This document shows positions 1 to 7,260 of a DNA stretch of 10,944 nt, in pieces (positions within the stretch are counted from its first letter, which is position 1; each line of letters starts with the position of its first letter). The DNA is from Actinomycetes bacterium (GTDB lineage: Bacteria > Actinomycetota > Acidimicrobiia > Acidimicrobiales > Palsa-688): assembly GCA_021827285.1 (NCBI GenBank), contig JAKAWM010000041.1, positions 1 to 10,944 on the forward strand. The letters are read 5' to 3'. The notes beneath the pieces were generated by a model. It did not search any database, had not been told where the DNA came from, and saw nothing but the letters and a program-made list of their open reading frames with translations. The translations under genes were made by a program, and so were the position numbers.

Positions 1-1092
1 AGCAGGCTCGCCAGCCCTGGCCCCGCCTGTCACCGACACGTAAACGTCGCGGTCGCCGACAGGGATCCCAGCGCGGCTGTCCAGTACGGCCACGAGCAGC
101 GCCACCCGGTTAGGGTCAAGGCCCGTGACGGCCCGGCGGGGCACCGAGGAAGGCCGCCCGATCAGGGCTTGCACCTCCACCAGGAGCGGACGGTGCCCTT
201 CGAGGGTAACGGCCACCGCCGAGCCCGGTGCACCCCGGAGCCGGTCGCCCAGGAACAGTGCGCTCGGGTCGGGGACGACCTCCAGCCCGTTTTCGCCCAT
301 CTCGAACAGCCCCATCTCCCCCGTGGGGCCAAAACGGTGCTTTACCGCCCGCAACGCCCGGAGGGCCAGGTAGCGGTCCCCATCAAAGGTGAGCACGGTG
401 TCCACCATGTGCTCGAGGGCCCTCGGGCCGGCCAGAGCGCCCTCCTTGGTGACGTGGCCCACGAGGACAAAGGCCGCCCCGGTGGCCTTGGCCAAATTGA
501 CCAGGTGCTGGGCGCACCCTCGCACTTGGGCCAGCGAGCCGGGCGGGGAAGCGATGTCAGGATCGCACACCGCCTGCACCGAGTCCACCACCACGACGTC
601 GGGGGCGAGGCTGGATATGGCCAGCTCTATCGCCGGCATCTGGAGGGCTTCGACCACAAAGACACCTGGGACGTCCGCCCCGAGGCGCGCCGCCCGCCCA
701 CGCACCTGATCGGCCGCCTCCTCGGCCGCGATCAGCAAGCACTTCTTGCCCGTCGAAGCAACCGCGGCCATGGCCTGGAGAAGAAGGGTCGATTTACCCG
801 TACCGGGTTCGCCCCCAAGCAGGGCCACCGAGGCGGGCCAGAGGCCTCCCCCGAGCACCCGGTCGAGCTCGCCGATGCCCGTGGGCAGCGGCTTGTTGGC
901 CGCCATGTCCACCTCACCCAACGGTACCGCCCGGGGCAAGCTGCCGGCCCGGTCCGGGTGAGAGCTCGACTTGGTGGCCGCCTGCTCCTCAACCAAGGTG
1001 TTCCACTCGCCGCAGGTGGCGCACCGGCCCGACCAGCGAGGTTGCTGCGCCCCGCAGCTTTCGCAGCGGTAGGCCGCCCAGCGTCTGCTCAT
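1..1092 (-). CDS. radA: DNA repair protein RadA (Sms), 3' end outside the window
   Basis: RadA is a RecA-like ATPase with a zinc finger that processes recombination branches in DNA repair. The 364 codons in the window begin at an ATG and stay open to base 1; the usual protein is about 450-460 aa, so roughly 90 C-terminal residues are missing because of the window edge. Visible parts: a four-Cys zinc finger (C10, C13, C24, C27), Walker A GGEPGTGKST at about 93-102, a Walker B strand VVVVDSVQAV at about 166-175, the HVTKEG motif at about 213-218, and the RadA signature at 251-255, which reads KHRFG instead of KNRFG. The start of the Lon-like domain follows, with VGDRDVYVSVTGG near the end. An in-frame GTG lies two codons upstream, but the ATG puts the finger at the normal distance. 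No Shine-Dalgarno is evident. The 82-base gap to the upstream lipoprotein gene shows no convincing promoter. Identity is very secure. Confidence 0.96.
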   Translation of the reverse strand, partial: MSRRWAAYRCESCGAQQPRWSGRCATCGEWNTLVEEQAATKSSSHPDRAGSLPRAVPLGEVDMAANKPLPTGIGELDRVLGGGLWPASVALLGGEPGTGKSTLLLQAMAAVASTGKKCLLIAAEEAADQVRGRAARLGADVPGVFVVEALQMPAIELAISSLAPDVVVVDSVQAVCDPDIASPPGSLAQVRGCAQHLVNLAKATGAAFVLVGHVTKEGALAGPRALEHMVDTVLTFDGDRYLALRALRAVKHRFGPTGEMGLFEMGENGLEVVPDPSALFLGDRLRGAPGSAVAVTLEGHRPLLVEVQALIGRPSSVPRRAVTGLDPNRVALLVAVLDSRAGIPVGDRDVYVSVTGGARAGEPA

Positions 1093-1174
1093 GGGCACAG
1101 GCTATGGGGGCCCAGTGACCGTAATAACCAGGCGGCTCAGCTTGAGGACGGGCACCCGGCGGGCCGCTTCGGGC

Positions 1175-1978
1175 CTAGGGCCGCTCAGGGGCCAGGTGCC
1201 GGCCCGGACCGCTCCCGCTCCTCCGGCGGCGCCAGAGCAGGTAGCTGAGGGTGCTCAGCACCACCAGTGCGCCCGCCCCCAGCCCGGCCACCACCTCTTC
1301 CAAAGCCGCTGGGAACAGCACGTGGCTGGTAGCGACGATAGAGGAGGAACGGCCCAGTTCAGGCTCCCACACCAGCACGGGCGCGCCGGCCGGCCCGGAG
1401 CTGGCCCTCGTGGCGTTGGCTGCCACCAGGGTGCCCGGTAGCACGATCTCAAATCGGAAGGTCAGGGCCCGGGCGGGGTGCGGGCCGATAAGGCGGTGCA
1501 CCTCTGCTAGTGGCAGGCCGAGGGCGTAGCCCACGCTGGCCGCCAGCCGTTGGTCACCAAAACAGGACACCCCGCAGCGCAGGTCAACCACACCCGAAGC
1601 CACGTACCGGTCAGCCAGCAGTCCTGGCTCTTCCACGACGGCCAACCGGAAGGGGCGGCTCCCTATCGGGCCGCTACCAGCGATGTCGGCCACCAGCACC
1701 GGTACTTGTGAGAGGTTCGAGAACGGGTGGGTTGCCGTAATGGCCGTTGCCCCCACCTGGGTAACCGGACCGGCGACGGACCAGCCGGCCTGGCGCAGGT
1801 CGGCCACCGGTACCCCCATCCTGAAGTCCTCCACCTGTACCGCGGTGGTCCTCGGGACAGTAACGGTGACGGTTACAGAACCGGCGCCCGAACGCCTGAC
1901 ATCGACCTTGACCGCGATGTTGGCCGCGCAAGCCGCCAGCAGGGTGCTCGCCGCCATGGCCCCGAGGGCCAGGCCCAC
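1175..1978 (-). CDS. Putative lipoprotein with C-terminal membrane anchor (LppM-like architecture)
   Basis: Function unknown. The 267-aa product has a hydrophobic N-terminus ending in lipobox LAAC with Cys17 as the predicted lipidation site. A long beta-rich region follows, opening with an alternating stretch (VTVTVTV at 35-41) and a segment around 51-70 (DFRMGVPVADLRQAGW). A single hydrophobic helix lies at about 228-249, followed by a stop-transfer RRRR at 250-253. It should therefore be anchored at both ends with the body outside the membrane. A second Cys pair (C135, C139) might form a disulphide. The layout resembles actinobacterial LppM/DUF3153-type proteins, but that is a family-level guess. 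The GTG at 1978 is the only standard start after the clpC stop; it gives a signal peptide with no basic residue, whereas in-frame codons just upstream encode several arginines. The gene lies 67 bases after clpC and is probably co-transcribed with it. Confidence 0.8.
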   Translation of the reverse strand: MGLALGAMAASTLLAACAANIAVKVDVRRSGAGSVTVTVTVPRTTAVQVEDFRMGVPVADLRQAGWSVAGPVTQVGATAITATHPFSNLSQVPVLVADIAGSGPIGSRPFRLAVVEEPGLLADRYVASGVVDLRCGVSCFGDQRLAASVGYALGLPLAEVHRLIGPHPARALTFRFEIVLPGTLVAANATRASSGPAGAPVLVWEPELGRSSSIVATSHVLFPAALEEVVAGLGAGALVVLSTLSYLLWRRRRSGSGPGRHLAPERP

Positions 1979-2045
1979 CCGCGGGCGCGACCAAACAGAT
2001 GGGCCGGGGGCGATCGGGCGAAGGCGGCCCGTCAGAGCCGTCGCC

Positions 2046-4541
2046 CTAGTCGCTGCTGCCGGCCCCCGCCAGCTCCACCGGGGGCGGCTCGAAGTGCTCC
2101 ATGGCCCGGAAGGCGATGTCTCCGTTTTCGGTGTCCACGATCACGGTGTCACCGGCACGGAACTCCTTCCAGAGGATCTTCTCCGAAAGCGGGTCCTCAA
2201 CCATGCGCTGGAGGGCGCGCCGCAAAGGCCTGGCCCCCATCATGGAGTCGTAACCCTTCTCCACGATCAGGTACTTGGCTGCCCTGGTGAGCTCCACTCC
2301 GATGCCCTGGGCATCGAGCTGGTTGCGGACCCGGGCCATCATCAGGTCGATGATCTCGGTGACCTCGTCCTTCGACAACTCGTGGAACACGATGACATCG
2401 TCGATCCGGTTCAGGAACTCGGGCCGGAAGTGCTGCTTCAAGGCGTCATGCACCTTGGCCTTCATTCTTTCGTAGGTGACGGCCGAGTCCGTCTTGGCGA
2501 AGCCGACCTGGGCCTTGCGCAGGTCAGCAGTGCCCAGGTTGGAGGTCATGATGATGACGGTGTTCTTGAAGTCGACCGTACGCCCCTGGGCGTCAGTGAG
2601 GCGCCCGTCTTCGAGGATCTGGAGCAGAGCATTGAAGACGTCCGGGTGGGCTTTTTCGATCTCGTCGAAAAGCACCACTGAGAACGGCTTGCGCCGGACG
2701 GCCTCGGTCAGCTGGCCACCCTCCTCGTAACCCACATAACCCGGAGGCGATCCCACCAACCGGCTCACCGTATGCTTTTCCATGTACTCAGACATGTCCA
2801 GCTGGACCAGGGCTGATTCGTCACCGAAGAGGAACTCGGCCAGCGCCTTGGCCGTCTCGGTCTTGCCCACGCCGGACGGGCCCAAGAAGATGAACGACCC
2901 GCTCGGGCGCTTGGGATCCTTCAGGCCAGCCCGGGTGCGCCGTATGGCCTGGGAGACGGCCTTCAGCGCGTCGTCCTGGCCAATGATCCGCTTGTGCAGC
3001 TCTTCCTCCATGCGGAGCAGTTTGGACGTCTCTTCCTCAGTCAGCTTGTAGACCGGTATACCAGTCCAGTTGGCCAGCACTTCCGCGATGACTTCCTCGT
3101 CCACCACGTCGAACAGGTCAACACCTTCGGCGCGCCACTCCTGCTCCTTGGCCGCCTTTTTCTGGAGCAGCTCCTCCTCCTTTTCGCGCAGGCGCTTGGC
3201 CTGCTCGAAGTTCTGCCGCTCGATGGCGATCTCCTTGTCCTTCCTCGCCTTGGCGATCTCGTCCTCGATGGCCTTGTAGTCAGGGGGCGTGGACATGCGC
3301 CGGATGCGCAGCCGGCTACCCGCCTCATCGATAAGGTCGATCGCCTTGTCTGGGAGGTACCTGTCGGCGATGTAGCGGTCCGCCAGATTGGCGGCGGTGA
3401 CGACAGCTTGGTCGGTGATGGTGACGCCGTGGTGCGCCTCGTAACGGTCCCGCAGGCCCTTCAGGATCTCGATGGTGTGAGCCAGGGAAGGCTCCTCCAC
3501 CTTGATGGGCTGGAACCGGCGCTCCAGGGCAGCGTCCTTCTCCAGGTGCTTGCGGTACTCGTCCAGCGTGGTGGCGCCAATCGTCTGGAGCTCCCCGCGA
3601 GCGAGCATGGGCTTCAGGATGGAAGCCGCGTCTATGGCCCCCTCGGCTGCCCCCGCCCCGACCAGCGTATGGAGCTCGTCGATGAACAAGATGATGTCGC
3701 CGCGGGTACGGATCTCCTTCAAGACCTTCTTCAGCCGCTCCTCGAAGTCGCCCCGGTAGCGGCTACCCGCCACCAGCGCTCCCAGGTCCAGCGTGTACAA
3801 CTGCTTGCCTCGAAGGGTCTCAGGGACCTCAGCGGCCACGATGCGTTGGGAAAGGCCCTCGACGATGGCGGTCTTGCCTACACCAGGCTCGCCGATTAGC
3901 ACGGGGTTGTTCTTGGTACGGCGAGAAAGGACCTGCATGACGCGCTCGATCTCTCGCTCGCGCCCGATGACCGGGTCGAGCTTGCGCTCCCGTGCCAGCT
4001 GGGTCAGGTTGCGCCCGAACTGGTCAAGTACAGGGCTGCCAGCGGGCACGTCCGGCCCACCGGCGCTCGGCACAGTCCCCACCGGCTTCTCCGGGCCGGG
4101 CGACTGGTAGCCGGAAAGCAGCTGGATGACTTGCTGGCGGACGCGAGCCAGGTCAGCCCCCAGGCTGACCAGTACCTGGGCGGCCACACCCTCGCCCTCG
4201 CGGACCAAGCCGAGGAGCATGTGCTCGGTACCGATGTAGTTGTGACCGAGCTGCAAAGCCTCTCGGAGGGAAAGTTCGAGCACCTTTTTGGCCCGAGGAG
4301 TAAACGGGGGCGACCCGGTGGTGGTAGTCCCGGCCGGGCCTATGGTCTCCTCCACTTTCTCCCGCACGGCTTCCAGGCTGATGCCTAGCGACTCCAGCGC
4401 TTTGGCGGCTACGCCTTCGCCCTCGTGGATGAGGCCCAACAGGATGTGCTCGGTGCCGATGAAGTTGTGGTTGAGGAGCTTCGCCTCCTCCTGGGCCAGC
4501 ACCAAGACCCTCCGTGCCCGGTCAGTGAAGCGCTCAAACAA
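2046..4541 (-). CDS. clpC: ATP-dependent Clp protease ATPase subunit ClpC
   Basis: ClpC is the HSP100 unfoldase that feeds substrates to the ClpP peptidase in the cytoplasm. The 831-aa protein shows, in order: two N-terminal Clp repeats (about 1-65 and 75-142), AAA domain 1 with Walker A GEPGVGKT (217-224) and Walker B ILFIDE (284-289), a UVR-type coiled coil in the middle domain (about 425-465), AAA domain 2 with Walker A GPSGVGKT (554-561) and Walker B VVLFDE (622-627), pore loop GYVG (601-604), and VGF (679-681) where the ClpP-binding loop is expected. The tail is short and acidic, ending GSSD. The start is taken as TTG at 4541: it gives the canonical [11 protein letters not shown] beginning and is preceded by AGGAGG nine bases away. 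The ATG at 4607 would add 22 Pro/Arg-rich residues foreign to the family. All catalytic motifs are intact. Confidence 0.97.
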   Translation of the reverse strand: MFERFTDRARRVLVLAQEEAKLLNHNFIGTEHILLGLIHEGEGVAAKALESLGISLEAVREKVEETIGPAGTTTTGSPPFTPRAKKVLELSLREALQLGHNYIGTEHMLLGLVREGEGVAAQVLVSLGADLARVRQQVIQLLSGYQSPGPEKPVGTVPSAGGPDVPAGSPVLDQFGRNLTQLARERKLDPVIGREREIERVMQVLSRRTKNNPVLIGEPGVGKTAIVEGLSQRIVAAEVPETLRGKQLYTLDLGALVAGSRYRGDFEERLKKVLKEIRTRGDIILFIDELHTLVGAGAAEGAIDAASILKPMLARGELQTIGATTLDEYRKHLEKDAALERRFQPIKVEEPSLAHTIEILKGLRDRYEAHHGVTITDQAVVTAANLADRYIADRYLPDKAIDLIDEAGSRLRIRRMSTPPDYKAIEDEIAKARKDKEIAIERQNFEQAKRLREKEEELLQKKAAKEQEWRAEGVDLFDVVDEEVIAEVLANWTGIPVYKLTEEETSKLLRMEEELHKRIIGQDDALKAVSQAIRRTRAGLKDPKRPSGSFIFLGPSGVGKTETAKALAEFLFGDESALVQLDMSEYMEKHTVSRLVGSPPGYVGYEEGGQLTEAVRRKPFSVVLFDEIEKAHPDVFNALLQILEDGRLTDAQGRTVDFKNTVIIMTSNLGTADLRKAQVGFAKTDSAVTYERMKAKVHDALKQHFRPEFLNRIDDVIVFHELSKDEVTEIIDLMMARVRNQLDAQGIGVELTRAAKYLIVEKGYDSMMGARPLRRALQRMVEDPLSEKILWKEFRAGDTVIVDTENGDIAFRAMEHFEPPPVELAGAGSSD

Positions 4542-4550
4542 GGCTCGCTG

Positions 4551-4556
4551 CCTCCT
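4551..4556 (-). promoter_or_regulatory. Shine-Dalgarno site of clpC
   Basis: The minus strand reads AGGAGG here, nine bases before the TTG at 4541-4539. It is the strongest ribosome-binding site seen in the window. It decides the clpC start, because the upstream ATG at 4607 has no comparable site and gives an atypical N-terminus. Confidence 0.85.
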
Positions 4557-4737
4557 CGCTGGCCCTAAGGCCCCCTCCCCGGGAGCCCGGCACGGCACTG
4601 GGGCCATGCCCCCAAGCCACCGCCCAGCTACCCGTGTAAACCATGTCTGCTCTCTCTTTCGGCTCTCTGAAGCCCCAGTGTACCTGCCGCACTTCTATTC
4701 GGCTCAGCAACAAGGGTGACCCTCCATCGCCCCAGGG

Positions 4738-4768
4738 TTCGTGCTTGGGTGCCGCGCTGGCATATCGT
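4738..4768 (+). promoter_or_regulatory. Candidate promoter giving a leaderless polyprenyl synthase mRNA
   Basis: TATCGT at 4763-4768 fits the actinobacterial TANNNT -10 pattern and ends six bases before the GTG at 4775, so transcription would begin at or next to the start codon. A weak -35 (TTCGTG, 4738-4743) lies 19 bases upstream. No Shine-Dalgarno is present before the GTG, as expected for a leaderless transcript. This rests on pattern matching in a short region. Confidence 0.35.
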
Positions 4769-4774
4769 CAAGTA

Positions 4775-5842
4775 GTGAACGTCTGGGAGCTGCTCCGACT
4801 TCCCGTGCTGGACGAGCAATTGCCGAACGTGGAGTCGGGCCTGCGCCGCGCCGTCGAATCGCCGGAACCCTTCCTCCAAGAAGTGGCCGGCCACCTGGTC
4901 GAGGCCGGTGGCAAGCGCCTGCGCCCAGCCCTCGTCATAGCGGCGGCGGCCACCTGCCTGCCGCCCTCGTCTCTCCCGGCCAATGGGCTGGCTGACGAAC
5001 TGGTCTTGGGAGCGGTATCTGTCGAGCTGGTCCACATGGGCTCGCTCTACCACGACGACGTGATCGACGAGGCGGCCTCACGCCGCGGGGTACAGAGCGT
5101 GAACGCCCGTTGGGGCAACCTGGTCGCCGTCCTGGCGGGAGACTTCCTATTGGCCCGGGCCTCGGAGATCGCGGCGCGGCTGGGCACCGAAGTGGTAAAG
5201 GTCTTGGCCACCACCATCGGCCGGCTCTGCCAGGGGGAAATGGGCCAGCTCCAGTACTCGTTCTCGACGGCGCGGCCCGAGAACGCCTACCTCGACGCTA
5301 TCTCCGCCAAGACGGCCTCCCTCTTGTCGGCATCGACCCGTATCGGTGCCCTGGTCGCCCGGGCACCGCGCTCGGAGGTCGAAGCGTTGGCCCGTTTCGG
5401 GCACGCGTTCGGGATGGCGTTCCAGATCTGGGACGACGTGCGGGATCTGCTCTGCACCGAGGAGGAGCTGGGAAAGCCCGCTGGCCATGACATGGTGGAG
5501 GGCACGTACACCTTGCCCGTCATCCGGGCCCTGGCCGATCCTGAGCACGGCCCCGAACTGGGCGCACTGCTGGGAGGACAGCTGGGCTTGCCCGAGCTCT
5601 CCAAAGCGAGAGATCTGGTCCTGGCCACCGGCGCCGTGGCCAGCTCGATAGCGGAGGGCCGGCGGTGGGCCGACGTGGCGGCCGAGGCGCTGGCGGAGAC
5701 GCCTGCGGAGGCTGCCGCGGCTAACGGCGCGGGCGGCGGTTATTTTCCGGGTGACCCCGACGTCCGGGTCACCCTGGCCGGGCTGGCCCACCGGTTGCTG
5801 GACGACCTGGCCGGCCGAGAGCCTGAGCTTTACGGAGCCTGA
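4775..5842 (+). CDS. Long-chain (E)-polyprenyl diphosphate synthase
   Basis: The enzyme adds isopentenyl diphosphate to an allylic diphosphate to build the polyprenyl chain, probably for the menaquinone side chain. The 355-aa protein has the class I prenyltransferase hallmarks: GGKRLRP at 45-51, first aspartate-rich motif DDVID at 94-98, second motif DDVRD at 220-224, and GKPAGHD with EGTYTLPV after it. Five residues before the first motif stands Gly89; a small residue there is typical of long-chain enzymes, while shorter-chain enzymes often carry an aromatic. Exact chain length and a name such as GrcC or HepT cannot be settled. The frame is open back to an ATG at 4643, but GTG 4775 gives the family-like start MNVWELLRLPVL and removes 44 residues without domain features. 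It is the only plus-strand gene here, set between two minus-strand blocks, and it stops two bases from the lysS stop. Confidence 0.93.
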   Translation: MNVWELLRLPVLDEQLPNVESGLRRAVESPEPFLQEVAGHLVEAGGKRLRPALVIAAAATCLPPSSLPANGLADELVLGAVSVELVHMGSLYHDDVIDEAASRRGVQSVNARWGNLVAVLAGDFLLARASEIAARLGTEVVKVLATTIGRLCQGEMGQLQYSFSTARPENAYLDAISAKTASLLSASTRIGALVARAPRSEVEALARFGHAFGMAFQIWDDVRDLLCTEEELGKPAGHDMVEGTYTLPVIRALADPEHGPELGALLGGQLGLPELSKARDLVLATGAVASSIAEGRRWADVAAEALAETPAEAAAANGAGGGYFPGDPDVRVTLAGLAHRLLDDLAGREPELYGA

Positions 5843-5854
5843 GCTTACGGAGCC
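5821..5854. repeat. Imperfect tandem duplication across the convergent stop codons
   Basis: A 16-base unit, gcctgagctttacgga (5821-5836), is followed directly by a 15-base copy lacking one T (5837-5851) and a partial third gcc. The plus-strand gene ends with TGA inside the second copy (5840-5842). On the minus strand both copies place an in-frame TAA at the end of lysS (5847-5845, then 5832-5830), so lysS has a double stop. Confidence 0.85.
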
Positions 5855-7260
5855 CCCGGCTCGGGGCGGAGCGTGGGAAAGGCGATCACATCGCGAATAG
5901 CCTCGGCGCCGCTCAGTAGCATGACGAGGCGGTCTACACCCACCCCCAGGCCGCCCGTCGGCGGTAAACCGTACTCCAAGGCGCGCACGAAGTCCTCGTC
6001 AAAAGGCATGGCCTCTTCATCTCCGGCCGCCCGCGCCTCGGCCTGGGCTTTGAAATTAGCCCGCTGCTCATCGGGATCTGTTAGCTCGGAAAAGGCATTG
6101 GCCAGCTCGCGGCCAGCGACTATGGCTTCAAAGCGCTCCACCAGACCTGCACTGCTACGATGGTCCCGGGCCAGGGGCGAGACCTCCTTGGGATAGTCCA
6201 TTACGAACACGGGCCCCCACAAATTGGGCTCTGTTGTCTTTTCGTATATCTCCAGCACCAATTTGCCGGCACCCCAATCCGGCGCGACGGGGATATCCAG
6301 GCGCTCCGCCCGGCGGCGCAGTTCGGCTTGGCCCATGTCCAAGCTCAGCTCTTGGCCCGCGCACTCCGCCACCAACTCCAGCAAGCTGGCCCGCCGCCAG
6401 GGAGGAGCCAGGTCGAGGTCCCGGCCCGCATAGACCAGCTTCGTGGTGCCGACCACCTCGCTCGCCACGTGGGCCACCATTTCCTCAGTGAGCGCCATTA
6501 TGTCGTGGTAGTCGGCGTAGGCCTGGTACAGCTCCAGCATCGTGAACTCCGGGTTGTGGCGTGGGGACAGCCCCTCGTTGCGAAAGACCCGACCGATCTC
6601 AAAGACGCGCTCCATCCCACCAACCACCAGGCGCTTCAGGTAGAGCTCAAGGGCTATGCGCAAATAGAGGTCCATGCCCAGGGCGTTGTGGTGGGTGACA
6701 AACGGTTTGGCTGCGGCCCCTCCTGGCAACGGGTGAAAAACCGGCGTCTCCACCTCGACGAACCCCTTGCCCTCGAGGAAGCGGCGAAGCTCGGATATGG
6801 CCCGGCTGCGCAGGAGCATGGTGTCGCGCGAACCCTGATTAGCCCACATGTCCACGTACCGTTGCCGGTAACGGGTATCGACATCTGTCACTCCGCGCCA
6901 CTTGTCGCCGAAGCTGCGGCGAGCTTCGGCCAGCATCTCCCACCGGCTGACCTGGACCGACAGCTCACCGGTACGGGTGCGGACGACTTCGCCGGCCGCA
7001 CCCACCCAGTCCCCCAGGGAGATCCTGTTGAGCTCCTCAAAGCGTTCAGTCCATTTGGCCCCGGCAAATAACTGCACCGAGCCCGTCCAATCCACGAGCG
7101 TGGCGAACGTCAACTTGCCCATTTGCCGCCGCAGCATCACCCGGCCCGCCACCCTGGCTACCTGGCCCGAGCCCTCCCCGGGGCCAAGGGTGCGGTAACG
7201 CTCGTGCAGCTGGGCGGCCGAGGCGCTCTTTTCAAAACGGTAAGGCAGTTGTTCAGGCAT
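5845..7260 (-). CDS. lysS: Lysine--tRNA ligase (class II)
   Basis: It charges tRNA-Lys with lysine in the cytoplasm. The 471-aa protein has an N-terminal OB-fold anticodon-binding domain (about 35-110, with GRVMLRRQMGKLTFATL) and a class II catalytic domain: GGAAAKPFVTHHNAL at about 180-194, motif 2 FRNEGLSPRHNPEFTMLE at 226-243, and motif 3 GGLGVGVDRLVML at 436-448 with its conserved Arg444. All parts needed for activity are present. The ATG at 7260 gives the family start MPEQLPYRFEKS; an in-frame start at 7326 would add 22 residues and lie deep inside coaX. The ATG overlaps the coaX stop in ATGCCTGA (8 bases shared), implying coupled translation, and no separate Shine-Dalgarno is visible. 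It is the last gene of the folate/pantothenate operon. Confidence 0.97.
   Translation of the reverse strand: MPEQLPYRFEKSASAAQLHERYRTLGPGEGSGQVARVAGRVMLRRQMGKLTFATLVDWTGSVQLFAGAKWTERFEELNRISLGDWVGAAGEVVRTRTGELSVQVSRWEMLAEARRSFGDKWRGVTDVDTRYRQRYVDMWANQGSRDTMLLRSRAISELRRFLEGKGFVEVETPVFHPLPGGAAAKPFVTHHNALGMDLYLRIALELYLKRLVVGGMERVFEIGRVFRNEGLSPRHNPEFTMLELYQAYADYHDIMALTEEMVAHVASEVVGTTKLVYAGRDLDLAPPWRRASLLELVAECAGQELSLDMGQAELRRRAERLDIPVAPDWGAGKLVLEIYEKTTEPNLWGPVFVMDYPKEVSPLARDHRSSAGLVERFEAIVAGRELANAFSELTDPDEQRANFKAQAEARAAGDEEAMPFDEDFVRALEYGLPPTGGLGVGVDRLVMLLSGAEAIRDVIAFPTLRPEPGAP
5852..5867. terminator. Weak hairpin at the convergent gene junction
   Basis: GCCCC at 5852-5856 can pair with GGGGC at 5863-5867 around a six-base loop, just beyond the polyprenyl synthase stop and inside the last codons of lysS. 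It has no T-run on either strand, so it is only a possible pause or termination element. In DNA this GC-rich a five-pair stem is expected by chance. Confidence 0.2.

Larger units (their letters stand above)
4542..4774. promoter_or_regulatory. Divergent intergenic region between clpC and the polyprenyl synthase gene
   Basis: This 233-base gap is the only sizeable non-coding stretch and must hold the promoter for clpC and that of the polyprenyl synthase gene. For clpC, a minus-strand hexamer TACACT at 4682-4677 fits a -10 element, but no good -35 stands at the right distance and the leader would be about 135 bases, so it is only a weak candidate. I looked for palindromic ClgR-like (CGC...GCG), HAIR/HspR and CtsR-type operators and saw none that was convincing. 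No RNA gene is apparent. Confidence 0.5.

Noticed and set aside
1..30. Apparent C-terminal truncation of RadA
   Set aside because: The frame is open to base 1 and the sequence still matches the Lon-like domain, so the missing part is cut by the window edge, not lost.
169..1248. 359-aa open frame on the plus strand
   Set aside because: It is antisense to radA, whose zinc finger, Walker A and HVTKEG motifs are unmistakable. Long antisense frames are usual in GC-rich genes, and its product has no recognisable motif.
2001..2030. GGGCCG/CGGCCC inverted repeat between clpC and the lipoprotein gene
   Set aside because: The loop is 18 bases, the stem is only six GC pairs and no T-run follows; chance is enough to explain it at this GC content.
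1683..2681. 332-aa plus-strand frame across the lipoprotein gene and the clpC 3' end
   Set aside because: It is the mirror of real coding sequence, with no domain, no start signal and no independent support.
2994..3899. 301-aa plus-strand frame inside clpC
   Set aside because: It is antisense to the conserved AAA domain and middle region of ClpC, and is a by-product of GC-rich codon use.
4542..4774. ClgR, HAIR/HspR or CtsR operator controlling clpC
   Set aside because: No palindrome with the right half-sites and spacing was found by eye in the gap; claiming a regulator would be invention.
6160..7071. 303-aa plus-strand frame inside lysS
   Set aside because: It is antisense to intact class II synthetase motifs and has no recognisable product.
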